Of a DNA stretch of 54,477 nucleotides, positions 40,698 to 49,494 are shown one piece after another (the first letter of the stretch is position 1; each line of letters begins with the position of its first letter). The position numbers were made by a program, and so were the translations under genes. The stretch is from Clostridia bacterium. Lineage in GTDB: Bacteria > Bacillota > Clostridia > Oscillospirales > CAG-272. Location of the stretch: NCBI GenBank assembly GCA_017464565.1, contig JAFTZH010000020.1, positions 1 through 54,477 of the forward strand, written 5' to 3'. The notes beneath the pieces were generated by a model. The model had not been told where the DNA came from. It made no database searches and was given only the letters and a program-made list of their open reading frames with translations.

Positions 40698-41888
40698 TTA
40701 CCTTGCCAAATCTCCCATTTGATTTAACATATTGTCGATGAATATTCCGTACCCCGTGGCGGGGTCGTTGATGAGGACGTGGGTAACCGCGCCCACGAGC
40801 TTGCCGTTCTGAATTATCGGTGAGCCGGACATTCCCTGAATTATGCCGCCGCTCTTTTCTATGAGGGCGGGGTCGGTTACCTTTACCGTAAAGCATTTGT
40901 TTCCGTCGGCTTCGCGGTTTATATTACATATTTCTATTTCGTATTTTGAGACGCTGCCAGCGCCGAGCGTACAATATATATACGCTTTTCCTTCTTTTAC
41001 CTCGTTTCTTTTTGCGACGGGGACGGGTTCACAGTGAATAGAGCTTGGCTTTGCGGCGAATACACCGTAAACTCCGCAGTCGGTATTTCCGAGAAGCGTT
41101 CCCGTTTTGCCCGAGCTGAAATATCCTTTCACCTCTCCGGGCGAGCCTGCAAGTCCCTTTACCACACCGCTTATGGTAACTCCTACCACCGAGCCTCTCT
41201 GCATAGGTATAAGCTTTCCCGTTTGAGAGTCGCATATACCGTGTCCGAGACCGCCGAAGGCGTAGCTGCCCGGAACGATAAAGGTTACCGTTCCTATTCC
41301 CGCTCCGCTGTCGCGCACGTATATCCCCGTTTTATATTTACTCTCGGCTGCAGAATATGCGGGGGAGAGCCGTGTCTCGTATTCCTTTCCGTCTCGCAAA
41401 TAGGTAAGAGTTATACTGTTTCCGCCGCTTTCCTCTACTATTCTCGTAAGCTCTGCGGCACCCGTTATCTGAGTTCCGTTGACCTTGATTATAAGGTCGT
41501 TTATTTTAAGTCCCGCGTCTTCGGACGGATTTTTCGTGTCGTTTCCCGATACTACGTCGCAAAAGCCCACCACGAGAACTCCCTCGGTTATAAATTTAAC
41601 GCCGAACGGCATACCTCCGGGGTAGAGCATCAGCTCATCTTCTTTATTTACAGAGACCGATTTCAGAGGTATTATTCCGTATAACTTGTAGCTTACGCTT
41701 GAAGGCAACAGGGTTGAGGTATCCGATACGTCGCAAGAACTGACGAGAGGATACGCGGGAAGCTCGGAGGACGCGTAACAGCTTACCGAGCTCGGAATGA
41801 TAGCCTCGTAGGTTCCCGTAAGGGCGGCAGAGAATATCACGAATGCCAAAAGAAACAGGGCTAATCCTTTGAATATCTTTTTTGCCAT
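40698..41888 (-). CDS. spoIVB: Stage IV sporulation protein B, SpoIVB peptidase
   Basis: Forespore-secreted S55-family serine peptidase that triggers pro-sigma-K processing by cutting SpoIVFA. The 396-residue protein has an N-terminal membrane/signal segment (about 7-25), a PDZ domain (about 105-180; EDAGLKINDLIIKVNG) and the peptidase domain, with the catalytic Ser in IIQGMSGSPIIQNGKLVGAV followed by NDPATGYGIFIDNML. AAAGGA precedes the ATG. In most Clostridia spo0A lies next to spoIVB; here it does not. A TATTATG at 41953-41959 (CATAATA on the coding strand) may be a forespore sigma -10, without a clear -35. Confidence 0.93.
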   Translation of the reverse strand: MAKKIFKGLALFLLAFVIFSAALTGTYEAIIPSSVSCYASSELPAYPLVSSCDVSDTSTLLPSSVSYKLYGIIPLKSVSVNKEDELMLYPGGMPFGVKFITEGVLVVGFCDVVSGNDTKNPSEDAGLKINDLIIKVNGTQITGAAELTRIVEESGGNSITLTYLRDGKEYETRLSPAYSAAESKYKTGIYVRDSGAGIGTVTFIVPGSYAFGGLGHGICDSQTGKLIPMQRGSVVGVTISGVVKGLAGSPGEVKGYFSSGKTGTLLGNTDCGVYGVFAAKPSSIHCEPVPVAKRNEVKEGKAYIYCTLGAGSVSKYEIEICNINREADGNKCFTVKVTDPALIEKSGGIIQGMSGSPIIQNGKLVGAVTHVLINDPATGYGIFIDNMLNQMGDLAR

Positions 41889-42159
41889 AGATCTGTTTTT
41901 CCTTTGAAATATATTGCGTTTGTCTGCGAATTGCGGAAGTATTTATCCGCAGTATTATGGTGTGCAGAAAAAAAGATTTGATTAGTAACAAAATTGAAGA
42001 AAAGAACAAATTTTTTTCTTTTGTGGAAAAGATGAATTTTAAAAACCGTCGGTTTCTAATAAAGCGCGGGAATATATTTACGCCTTTTCCTGTTTTTTTA
42101 TATTTTTTCCGACGCAATAAAATATATAATATTTATATGTATTTTTTTCGGTAAAATAC
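41889..42159. other. Intergenic region between spoIVB and the marR operon
   Basis: AT-rich spacer of two divergent units. I see no gene. A small TGCGGA/TCCGCA hairpin lies near 41932-41950. No strong promoter for spoIVB is obvious, as expected if it uses a sporulation sigma factor. Confidence 0.5.
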
Positions 42160-42188
42160 TTGACTTTTTTATCTTACGGTGATAAAAT
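42160..42188 (+). promoter_or_regulatory. Promoter of the marR-ABC exporter operon
   Basis: TTGACT at 42160-42165, a 17-bp spacer and TAAAAT at 42183-42188 with an extended -10 TGA. The -10 overlaps the inverted repeat at 42185-42210. Confidence 0.85.
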
Positions 42189-42210
42189 TAGTTAGATAAC
42201 TAACTAATTT
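42185..42210. promoter_or_regulatory. MarR-type operator
   Basis: A perfect inverted repeat: AAATTAGTTAG, spacer ATAA, CTAACTAATTT. It covers the -10 element and start point just before marR, so autorepression is the natural reading. Confidence 0.8.
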
Positions 42211-42229
42211 GCGGAAAGAGAGATGGAAT

Positions 42230-42730
42230 ATGAAAAATCACGAAAAATTTCCGCCTCCGCCTCCCGAACGAAAGGAATTAAGCAATACTCCCGTTAAGAT
42301 GTGCAACGAGATATCGCATCTTTTTCATTCGACCGTGAGAGAATTGAACGAGTCGGATTATGCGGCGGCGCAGAGGGGAACGCGAATGGTAATTTCGTTT
42401 TTGGCGATAGGAGACGGCGTAACCCAGCTTGACCTTGTGAACGCCACGCATCTGAAGGCTCCGACGGTAAGCGTTATACTCAAAAAGCTTGAGGACGACG
42501 GTATAGTTGAAAGACAGAGGGATAAAACCGATTTGAGAATACTTCGGGTTTATCTTACAGATAAGGGCAGGGAGCTTGACAGAAAAAACATAGAGAAGAT
42601 AAAACAGGCTGACGCTATCGCCCTTGAGGGGCTCAGCGGCGAGGAATGCGCGGAGATGATGCGTCTGCTCGGAAAAATAAGAGACAATCTTCTTCAAGCG
42701 AAATCTTCAAGGGAGGATAAAAAACAATAA
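42230..42730 (+). CDS. MarR-family transcriptional regulator
   Basis: A 166-residue winged-helix regulator. The N-terminus is Pro-rich (KFPPPPPERKE); the core has VTQLDLVNATHLKAPTVSVI (recognition helix region) and the wing IVERQRDKTDLRILRVYLT, followed by a C-terminal dimerisation helix. It likely represses its own operon by binding 42185-42210 and releases on sensing a toxic small molecule. Its stop TAA overlaps the ATG of the ABC gene by 1 nt, so the three proteins are coupled. Confidence 0.93.
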   Translation: MKNHEKFPPPPPERKELSNTPVKMCNEISHLFHSTVRELNESDYAAAQRGTRMVISFLAIGDGVTQLDLVNATHLKAPTVSVILKKLEDDGIVERQRDKTDLRILRVYLTDKGRELDRKNIEKIKQADAIALEGLSGEECAEMMRLLGKIRDNLLQAKSSREDKKQ

Positions 42731-44538
42731 TGAGAAAAATATTTTCATATTTAAAGCCGTATAAGCTTTTTGCCGTGCTTTCCCCTCTGCTTATGATGGG
42801 AGAGGTGCTGGCAGACCTTTTCCTTCCCAAGCTTATGACGGTGATAGTTGACTGCGGTATAGCGAAAAACGGGGACGTTTCCGAATCGGCGTTAGCTTCG
42901 GCGGTTATGAGGTTGATTTTCGGAGAGGGTACTTATACCTCTATGCAGGTTATAATTACCTTCGGTATACTTATGCTCGTTACCGTGCTTATAGGGGGAT
43001 TTTTCGGAATATCCTGCGCTTACGCCGCGGCGAGAGCGTCTCAGGGACTTGGACACGATTTGCGCTGCGATGCTTACGGACGGGTAATGTCGCTGTCTAT
43101 CGAGCAGACCGATAAGTTTACGACCGGCTCTCTCGTTACGAGAATGACCAACGATATCTCGATGATAGTGGAATTTACCGAAATGGTACTGCGAATGTTC
43201 GTAAGAGCTCCTATTTTCTTCATAGGCGGAACTATTATGCTTCTGACGCTTGACGTATCCTTCGGCGTGATTCTGCTCTGCGCTCTGCCGATAATGGCGC
43301 TTACCTTGTTTTTGGTTATGAGAAAAGCTATTCCGATATTCGCGGGCGTTCAGAAAAAGCTTGACAAGGTAAATTCCGTTGTGCAGGAAAACGTAAGCGG
43401 AGCAAGGGTGGTAAAGGCTTACGTCAAGGAAGAATACGAGACGGGAAGATTTACCGCGGCAAACAAAGAGCTTCGCGATACGAACTATAGAGTTCAGAAG
43501 ATTATGGCGGTTATGCACCCGATAATCAATATCGTAATGAATCTTTCGATAATCGCTATAATTTATATCGGAGGCTGGAAGATAGACAACGTTGCGGGCA
43601 GCGGAATGACCGCGGGAACCATAATGGCGGCGATTACCTACGTTACGCAGGTGCTTATGTCAATTATGATGGTTACGATGATGTCGAATTCTATCTCCCG
43701 CGCGATAGCGTCGGCAAAGCGCGTCAACGAGGTGCTTGATTCGGCACCCGCGATAATCGGAGGCAACGAGTACGCCGAAAGCGGAGACGTCGCGATATCC
43801 TTCAAGAACGTATCGTTCCGATATCCCGGAACGCAGGGACGCCCCGTGCTTCACGATATAAACCTTGAGGTGAAAAAGGGAGAGATGCTTGCGGTTATAG
43901 GAGCTACGGGCTCGGGCAAGACCTCGCTCGTAAATCTTATTCCGAGATTTTACGATGCCGATGAGGGCGAAATATATATCGACGGACTTGATATAAAGAA
44001 ATACGACCTGCACAAGCTACGCAGGAAGATAAGCTTCGTTATGCAGAAGAGCGAGCTGTTTTCGGATACGATAGAAAACAATATACGCTGGGGTAAGGAG
44101 GACGCAAATGCGGAGGAGATACGCTCTGCCGTGAGAGTAGCTCAGGCGGAGGAGTTCGTAAACGGCTTCAACGAAAAATACGGCACCTTTATCGCGGAGA
44201 AGGGCGCCTCTCTTTCGGGCGGACAGAAGCAGAGAATGTCGATAGCGAGAGCGGTCGTGCGCAAGCCCGAAATACTTATTCTCGACGACTCCACCTCGGC
44301 TCTTGATCTCGCGACCGAGGCAAAGCTGAGAAAGGCTCTCAACGAGGAATTCAAAGATACCACCGTCGTTATGATAGCGCAAAGAATAGCCAGTGTCCGC
44401 GAGGCAGACAGAATAGCTGTTATTGAGGGCGGAACCATAATAGCCTGCGCTCCGCACGACGAGCTTATGGCGGCGTGCGATACTTACAGGGATATTTACA
44501 ACTCGCAGATGAAGAACGGAGGAGGTCAAAATGAATAA
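42730..44538 (+). CDS. ABC exporter half-transporter, degenerate ATP site subunit
   Basis: A 602-residue half-transporter with six membrane helices (residues about 15-320) and a nucleotide-binding domain with Walker A GATGSGKTS and signature LSGGQKQR. The Walker B sequence ILILDDSTSALD has Asp where the catalytic Glu should be, and the switch residue is Gln (MIAQRIASV) rather than His. This is the pattern of the degenerate subunit in heterodimeric exporters such as TM287/288 and BmrCD. It overlaps its partner gene by 8 nt. Probably multidrug or lipid export under MarR control. Confidence 0.93.
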   Translation: MRKIFSYLKPYKLFAVLSPLLMMGEVLADLFLPKLMTVIVDCGIAKNGDVSESALASAVMRLIFGEGTYTSMQVIITFGILMLVTVLIGGFFGISCAYAAARASQGLGHDLRCDAYGRVMSLSIEQTDKFTTGSLVTRMTNDISMIVEFTEMVLRMFVRAPIFFIGGTIMLLTLDVSFGVILLCALPIMALTLFLVMRKAIPIFAGVQKKLDKVNSVVQENVSGARVVKAYVKEEYETGRFTAANKELRDTNYRVQKIMAVMHPIINIVMNLSIIAIIYIGGWKIDNVAGSGMTAGTIMAAITYVTQVLMSIMMVTMMSNSISRAIASAKRVNEVLDSAPAIIGGNEYAESGDVAISFKNVSFRYPGTQGRPVLHDINLEVKKGEMLAVIGATGSGKTSLVNLIPRFYDADEGEIYIDGLDIKKYDLHKLRRKISFVMQKSELFSDTIENNIRWGKEDANAEEIRSAVRVAQAEEFVNGFNEKYGTFIAEKGASLSGGQKQRMSIARAVVRKPEILILDDSTSALDLATEAKLRKALNEEFKDTTVVMIAQRIASVREADRIAVIEGGTIIACAPHDELMAACDTYRDIYNSQMKNGGGQNE

Positions 44539-46411
44539 TCAGCCTAAAGCAGACGTAAAAATGCCTCCGATGGGACCTGCGGGCAGACCCGGAGGGCGCC
44601 AAGGCGGCCCTATGGGCGCGAGAGTGAACGTCGAGAAGCCGAAGAACGCAAAAAAGAGTCTCGTAAGACTTCTTAAATACATAGGTAAGAGTAAAATGTT
44701 AATTATAGCTCTTATATGTATAATGGTGGCGGTTACGGTATCCGACCTTGCGGGACCCGCGCTTCAGGGCGCGGCGATAGACGCAATAAAGATAGTTGAC
44801 GGAGAGCTTACGGTAGACTTTGCGGCTATGATAAGGTACCTTATCGTTATGGGAATACTTTTCGTTTTCAGCGCGGTGATGAATCTTTTCCAGGCTATAC
44901 TGGCGGCAAAGCTTTCGCAGAATACCGTCTATACGCTCAGAAACGACTTGTTCGCAAAAATATCTAGGCTTCCCATAAAGTATACCGATACTCACCGACA
45001 CGGCGATATTATGTCGAGAATGACTAACGATGTGGAGAACGTGTCAAACGCTATATCGCAGTCGATATCGTCTCTTATATCCAGCGTTCTGACGCTCATC
45101 GGCGCCTTTTCGATGATGATATATTACAGCTGGATAATGGCGTTGATAGCCTGCGTTACGATACCTATAACTATGCTCGTTTCGGCAAATCTCGCTAAAT
45201 TTATGAGAAAATATTTCGTACGCCGCCAAAAGCTGCTTGGACAGATGAACGGCCAGGTGGAGGAAATGGTTACCTCTTATAAAACCGTCGTTGCTTACGG
45301 CAAAGAGGATAAGGCTGTCGGGGAATTTAAGGAGACCAGCGAGGAGTTCAAAAAGTGCAGTATAAGCGCTAGAGTATGGGGCTCTATTATGGGACCCTGT
45401 ATGAACTTTCTCGGAAATCTTCAATACGTTCTTATCGCGGTGTTCGGAGGATATTTCGTTCTCAATCCCGTAAGCTTTATGAGGACGCTGACGATAGGAA
45501 ACATTCAATCTATGCTTCAATACTCAAAGAAGTTTACGAGACCCATAAACGAGATAGCCAACCAATATTCGTCTATTCTTACGGCACTCGCGGGAGCCGA
45601 GCGTATTTTTGACATTATGGACAGCGCCGATGAGGTTGACGACGGAAAATCGGAGATACGGATAAAGGATATTGAAGGAAATATCCGTTTTGAAAAGATA
45701 GACTTTTCATACGAGCCGGGCGAGCCGGTGCTCAGGGGTCTTGAGCTTTCGGTCAAGGCTGGACAGAAGATAGCCATAGTGGGAGCTACGGGTTCGGGTA
45801 AGACGACGATAGTTAATCTGCTCACGAGATTTTACGAGCTTGACGGAGGAAGGATAACGATTGACGGAATAGATATTACCGACATACCGAAATCTACACT
45901 CAGACAGGCAATCGCGATAGTTCTTCAGGATACCGTGCTGTTTTCGGACACGATAGCCGCCAATATAAAATACGGCAGGCTTGACGCGAGCGACGAGGAG
46001 ATGAAAGCCGCCGCGGCTCACGCGAGGGCGGACGAGTTTATCGAAAGACTGCCAGAGGGCTACGATACCGTGCTTGCCGAATCGGGAAGCGACCTGTCGG
46101 CAGGTCAGAGACAGCTTTTGGCTATCGCGCGCGCGGTGCTTGCCGACCCGAAGATACTTATACTCGACGAGGCTACCTCAAGCGTCGATACCCGAACCGA
46201 GATGCATATTCAGCAGGCTATGGTATCCCTTATGAAGAACAGAACCTCACTTATAATAGCTCACAGGCTTTCGACCATAAGAGACGCCGATATGATAGTA
46301 GTCGTAAAGGACGGAGCTATCGCGGAGGCGGGAAATCACGACGAGCTTTTGGCGGCGGGCGGAGAATATTACAAGCTTTACAGTAATCAGTTTGCGGGTA
46401 TAGAGACGTGA
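44531..46411 (+). CDS. ABC exporter half-transporter, catalytic subunit
   Basis: A 626-residue partner of the preceding protein. A Pro/Gly/Met-rich cytoplasmic N-terminus (PPMGPAGRPGGRQGGPMGAR) precedes six membrane helices. The nucleotide-binding domain is canonical, with GATGSGKTT, LILDEATSSVD (catalytic Glu) and the switch His in IIAHRLSTI; its signature is the altered LSAGQRQL, as seen in the catalytic subunit of heterodimers. AGGAGG lies within the end of the upstream gene. Confidence 0.94.
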   Translation: MNNQPKADVKMPPMGPAGRPGGRQGGPMGARVNVEKPKNAKKSLVRLLKYIGKSKMLIIALICIMVAVTVSDLAGPALQGAAIDAIKIVDGELTVDFAAMIRYLIVMGILFVFSAVMNLFQAILAAKLSQNTVYTLRNDLFAKISRLPIKYTDTHRHGDIMSRMTNDVENVSNAISQSISSLISSVLTLIGAFSMMIYYSWIMALIACVTIPITMLVSANLAKFMRKYFVRRQKLLGQMNGQVEEMVTSYKTVVAYGKEDKAVGEFKETSEEFKKCSISARVWGSIMGPCMNFLGNLQYVLIAVFGGYFVLNPVSFMRTLTIGNIQSMLQYSKKFTRPINEIANQYSSILTALAGAERIFDIMDSADEVDDGKSEIRIKDIEGNIRFEKIDFSYEPGEPVLRGLELSVKAGQKIAIVGATGSGKTTIVNLLTRFYELDGGRITIDGIDITDIPKSTLRQAIAIVLQDTVLFSDTIAANIKYGRLDASDEEMKAAAAHARADEFIERLPEGYDTVLAESGSDLSAGQRQLLAIARAVLADPKILILDEATSSVDTRTEMHIQQAMVSLMKNRTSLIIAHRLSTIRDADMIVVVKDGAIAEAGNHDELLAAGGEYYKLYSNQFAGIET

Positions 46412-47157
46412 TGATAAGCGCCGAGAGATTTGAAGCGCTCTGCGCGGAATACGTAGGACTCGGATTTGAGGACGCCTCTATAGGAACGTACAACGAAAAG
46501 CGTCTTCATATGATGCTTAAAAGGCTCGTGTGCGACGACCCTTCACGCTACGAGGTGAGAATAGGAAAATATATCGCGGACGTTTTTGAGGACGGTCATA
46601 TTACCGAGATACAGACGGGCAGTTTATATCCCCTGCGAGAGAAGCTCGCGTATTATCTCTGCGAGACCGAATACTCGGTTACGGTAGTAAAGCCCGTTAT
46701 AGCGTCAAAGCGGATAGTACGCCTTGACAGAGACACGGGAGAGATGATAAGGTCAAGGTGCTCTCCCGTAAAGGTTGGAATATCGGAGGTTATGCAGGAT
46801 ATTTTCAACATCGCCGAGTTCGTGAAAAATTCTAGAATTAATATCGTGGTTTTGTATATCTTTGCGGAGGAGTACAGATATTCCGATGAAAAGTTCAGAT
46901 ACAGGCGCGCGGGCAGATACGATTCCGAGCTGTTTGCAAGGGAGCTTCTGCGCGCAGAGGAATACTGCGGGGCAGACTCATACGCGTTTTTGCTCGACGG
47001 GTGCGAAAATACCTTCAGTGCGGGAGAATACGGACGGCTTAAAGGCTTTCGCGGCAGAGCTCTTTACAGAACGCTTAATCTTTTGTGCGCGATAGGTTTG
47101 CTCGAACGCACAAAGAAGGATTCAAGGTCGTATACGTATAGAATAGTAGAGGATTAG
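46408..47157 (+). CDS. Hypothetical protein in the exporter operon
   Basis: A 249-residue soluble protein of unknown function. Its first third contains RIGKYIADVFEDGHITEIQTG, an Asp...Glu-x-Gln arrangement on a beta-hairpin that resembles PD-(D/E)xK nuclease-like folds. The C-terminal part (RLKGFRGRALYRTLNLLCAI, then LLERTKKDSRSYTYRI) looks like a winged helix. GTG 46408 overlaps the ABC stop, and ATG 46411 is an equally good start. Its own TAG stop lies in the terminal inverted repeat of the element at 47154-47423. Confidence 0.6.
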   Translation: MMISAERFEALCAEYVGLGFEDASIGTYNEKRLHMMLKRLVCDDPSRYEVRIGKYIADVFEDGHITEIQTGSLYPLREKLAYYLCETEYSVTVVKPVIASKRIVRLDRDTGEMIRSRCSPVKVGISEVMQDIFNIAEFVKNSRINIVVLYIFAEEYRYSDEKFRYRRAGRYDSELFARELLRAEEYCGADSYAFLLDGCENTFSAGEYGRLKGFRGRALYRTLNLLCAIGLLERTKKDSRSYTYRIVED

Positions 47158-47423
47158 TTTGTTTATATTTGTTTTATGGGGGAGGAGCTTTTTGCAAAAA
47201 GCTCCTCCCCCATACCCCCTCCGCAAAAAACTTAAACATTTTGGGTATATTTTTTTGTTTTGCCTTGCTTTCTACGGAAAACCTAAATTAAGCTCTCTGT
47301 AGGAAGCAAGGCAAAAATCAAAATTCAAACCCAACGTTTAAAGATTTTTGAAGAGGGGGGCTAGGGGGAGTGCCTTTTTGCAAAAAGGCACTCCCCCTAT
47401 ATAAAAAAACCTACACAAACTAA
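47154..47423. mobile_element. 270-bp MITE-like inverted-repeat element without genes
   Basis: The element begins TTAGTTTGT (47154-47162) and ends ACAAACTAA (47415-47423). Its two arms of about 124 nt are imperfect inverted copies of one module. Each holds a perfect palindrome centred on TTTTTGCAAAAA (47175-47214 and 47362-47399), then a CTTAAAC/GTTTAAAG block and TGCCTTGCTTTCTACGG (47261-47277) facing CTGTAGGAAGCAAGGCA (47298-47314). The outer palindrome stems differ between arms (GGAGGAGC versus GGAGTGCC) yet both pair perfectly. A single module lies at 459-591. The element also acts as spacer and likely terminator between two convergent genes. No flanking target duplication was established. 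Confidence 0.75.
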
Positions 47424-48052
47424 CTATAATTAAAAAATGAATTTATAGAATTTTTGGCTTCCTCTATTGATTCAAGGATTTTAAATCTCACCTCGTACTT
47501 CGTGTCGTCCGTTTCGGTAATTATTTTATATTGTTCTTCTGTAAGACCTACCGATATGAAAGCGTCCTCGGTATCCTTCTTATCGGTTGCCGCTGAAAGA
47601 CACAGGGGCGGGAAGAGAACGCACCACCAATTCTGTCCCTCCGCGTTACCTATAAGAACGCGCAGAGAAACGTAGCTTCCCGAAGGAAAACAGAACTGCT
47701 CGTAATTTTTTGTCGGATATTCCTCTTCGCCAAGCTCTATCCTTACGGGATAATCGCAGCCCTCGGCTTCAATCGCCTCTGCGGCAGCGTTTTCTAAAAG
47801 CGATATGTTCTGACTTATGAGGGCTATTGCCTCGTCTCTTGACGCGCAGCCGGAAAGTATTTCCGCCGATTTTTCAAGTACCTTGTCGCGTACCTTCAGC
47901 TTCAGCGCTTGGTCTTCTTCGGTGTCGGAATTTGCGAGAACGTGCAGTCTTACCACGCTGTCGTATATCTCGGCTTCGCCGTGAATCGGCATAAGACCTA
48001 TAAAAATCAAGATAAAGGCAAGGCAAACCGCAACTGTGAGTAAATTTTTCAT
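47420..48052 (-). CDS. spoIIR: Stage II sporulation protein R
   Basis: SpoIIR is made in the forespore, exported to the intermembrane space, and signals SpoIIGA to activate sigma-E in the mother cell. The 210-residue protein has an N-terminal signal/membrane segment (about 5-22), then the family hallmark VVRLHVLANSDTEEDQALKL and FPSGSYVSLRVLIG, WWCVLFPPLC. AAAGGAG precedes the ATG. Its TAG stop lies in the terminal inverted repeat of the intergenic element, so the last residues may have been altered by insertion. It lies at the end of a hisS-led run of genes. Confidence 0.93.
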   Translation of the reverse strand: MKNLLTVAVCLAFILIFIGLMPIHGEAEIYDSVVRLHVLANSDTEEDQALKLKVRDKVLEKSAEILSGCASRDEAIALISQNISLLENAAAEAIEAEGCDYPVRIELGEEEYPTKNYEQFCFPSGSYVSLRVLIGNAEGQNWWCVLFPPLCLSAATDKKDTEDAFISVGLTEEQYKIITETDDTKYEVRFKILESIEEAKNSINSFFNYS

Positions 48053-48127
48053 AACGTCTCCTTTTTTTAATGTTATACGTCAATCATTGAACGAAAAAGA
48101 AGAAATTATTCATCAAATTTGATTTTT

Positions 48128-48496
48128 TTAAGAAAAAGCGAGAAGTATTTCACGATAGCTCATTGAAGAATTGAGAGAAAGCTCTCCCGAAAAGCCGCAA
48201 ACCCGTTCCTCGTAATTTTTTGAGCGTACGTATAGCGAAAAGACGGCGGGATTGTTTATCACCCCATACCTCTCAAGCTCTTTTGCCCTTGAATAAAGAG
48301 ACGAGGAGGACGGAAAATTAACATTTACGGTTTCATCGGGCTTTACGAAAGCGTACATATCGTTGGTTACCGATATTATCGCGGCGGCAAGAAAGAGAGA
48401 AAGAAAACACAGCGGAATTATGACCGAGCACGCTCTGATAATTCTTTGAGTATGCGTCAGGTTTATAATTTCGCTGTGTAAATCGTTGTTTTTCAT
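48128..48496 (-). CDS. Solitary MltG/YceG N-terminal-like membrane protein
   Basis: A 122-residue protein with one membrane helix (about 23-45) and an extracellular LysM-like segment: VNVNFPSSSSLYSRAKELER, then GVINNPAVFSLYVRSKNYEE, and MSYREILLAFS at the end. This is the layout of the N-terminal subdomain of the MltG endolytic transglycosylase (Pro-x-Gly-Ser-type start, 'GVI...AF..YV', 'MSYREIL'), but the catalytic domain is missing. Clostridia have such short YceG-like proteins, some linked to sporulation, which the spoIIR neighbour supports. ATG 48496 is favoured over GTG 48505. The ribosome site is weak. Confidence 0.65.
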   Translation of the reverse strand: MKNNDLHSEIINLTHTQRIIRACSVIIPLCFLSLFLAAAIISVTNDMYAFVKPDETVNVNFPSSSSLYSRAKELERYGVINNPAVFSLYVRSKNYEERVCGFSGELSLNSSMSYREILLAFS

Positions 48497-48525
48497 ATAT
48501 ACCACGCCTAAATTTTATTTCGTCC

Positions 48526-49494
48526 TTACAGCCACATAACTATAAGAGCGATTATGTAAAGCGCGTAGCAGGCAATAGCCGAGGGCTTAACGAGCACCTC
48601 GATATATGAATTGCGTATATTTTCAAAGCCCTTGATTTCGGGCTTTCTGTAATTTGCGGGGTATGATTTTCCAAGGTACAGCTTGTAAAGGCGCGACGCC
48701 TGCGCGCAGAATACCGCGCCCGAGGCAAGAAAGAGAATACCGAGAATTATTACGAAAAGCTCGGTGCTTCCCGTGATATTATAAAAGGTATTCATATAAG
48801 GCTGCCCGAACAAGCCGAACAGGTTATAGAGAAAATGCGCTATGACGGCTCCGAGAAGCGAGCGCGTCGCGTACATAGTCATAGCGAGTATAACTCCCGC
48901 AAAAATATATACGGGAAGGTTTGGAAGATTGAAATGAAGAAGTCCGAAGAAAAGAGAACTGATAATTACGGCTCTCATAACTCCGCCTTTTTCGTATTCA
49001 CGGCACAAAATCCCTCTGTAAACGAATTCCTCGCATATCGAGGGAAGAACGGCGTAGGCGAGTATAAGATATAGCTTTACGGGAGCCGTGCCGTCGTCCT
49101 TTGAGGTGAAGGTGTCGTAAAGAGTAAAGTTTGCCGAAAGGCTGTCAAGTCCGCCGAAGAGAAGGCTGAGCAGAACTCCTCCCGAAATCATAAGCACGCT
49201 TGCGGAAAGGATAAGGATTATCGAGTCCGCTTTTATCATACGTATTCGGAGCGAGCGTATGTATTTTTCTCCGCTGAATCTGCACCATACGGCAGCGGGG
49301 ATAAGGAATATCATCATCTGGAGAAAGACCACGCTCAAATATTCGTTATCCCGGCTGAGCAGGGTTATATCTATTATTTTAGAGAGCAGAAGCAATATAT
49401 AGGTGGCAAGGACCACGACGGTGGGATGCAGTACGATATGCTTTTTAGCGTTTTTGTTATCGGCGTCAGCCACGGAGTTTTTCTTTTCCCGCAT
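48526..49494 (-). CDS. CPBP-family intramembrane metalloprotease
   Basis: A 322-residue multi-pass membrane protein of the CAAX protease/bacteriocin-processing (CPBP, ABI) family. The motifs are present in order: EEFVYRG (metal-binding EE and Arg), FGLLHFNL (His) and AHFLYNLFG (His, Asn). About eight membrane helices. Roles in other bacteria include peptide processing and immunity; the target here is unknown. AAAGGGGGAG lies upstream of the ATG, inside the end of the folate gene, which it overlaps by 29 nt. Confidence 0.88.
   Translation of the reverse strand: MREKKNSVADADNKNAKKHIVLHPTVVVLATYILLLLSKIIDITLLSRDNEYLSVVFLQMMIFLIPAAVWCRFSGEKYIRSLRIRMIKADSIILILSASVLMISGGVLLSLLFGGLDSLSANFTLYDTFTSKDDGTAPVKLYLILAYAVLPSICEEFVYRGILCREYEKGGVMRAVIISSLFFGLLHFNLPNLPVYIFAGVILAMTMYATRSLLGAVIAHFLYNLFGLFGQPYMNTFYNITGSTELFVIILGILFLASGAVFCAQASRLYKLYLGKSYPANYRKPEIKGFENIRNSYIEVLVKPSAIACYALYIIALIVMWL

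Noticed and set aside
41889..42000. Forespore sigma-F/G promoter for spoIVB
   Set aside because: A CATAATA on the coding strand near 41953-41959 could be a -10, but no matching -35 lies at the right distance.
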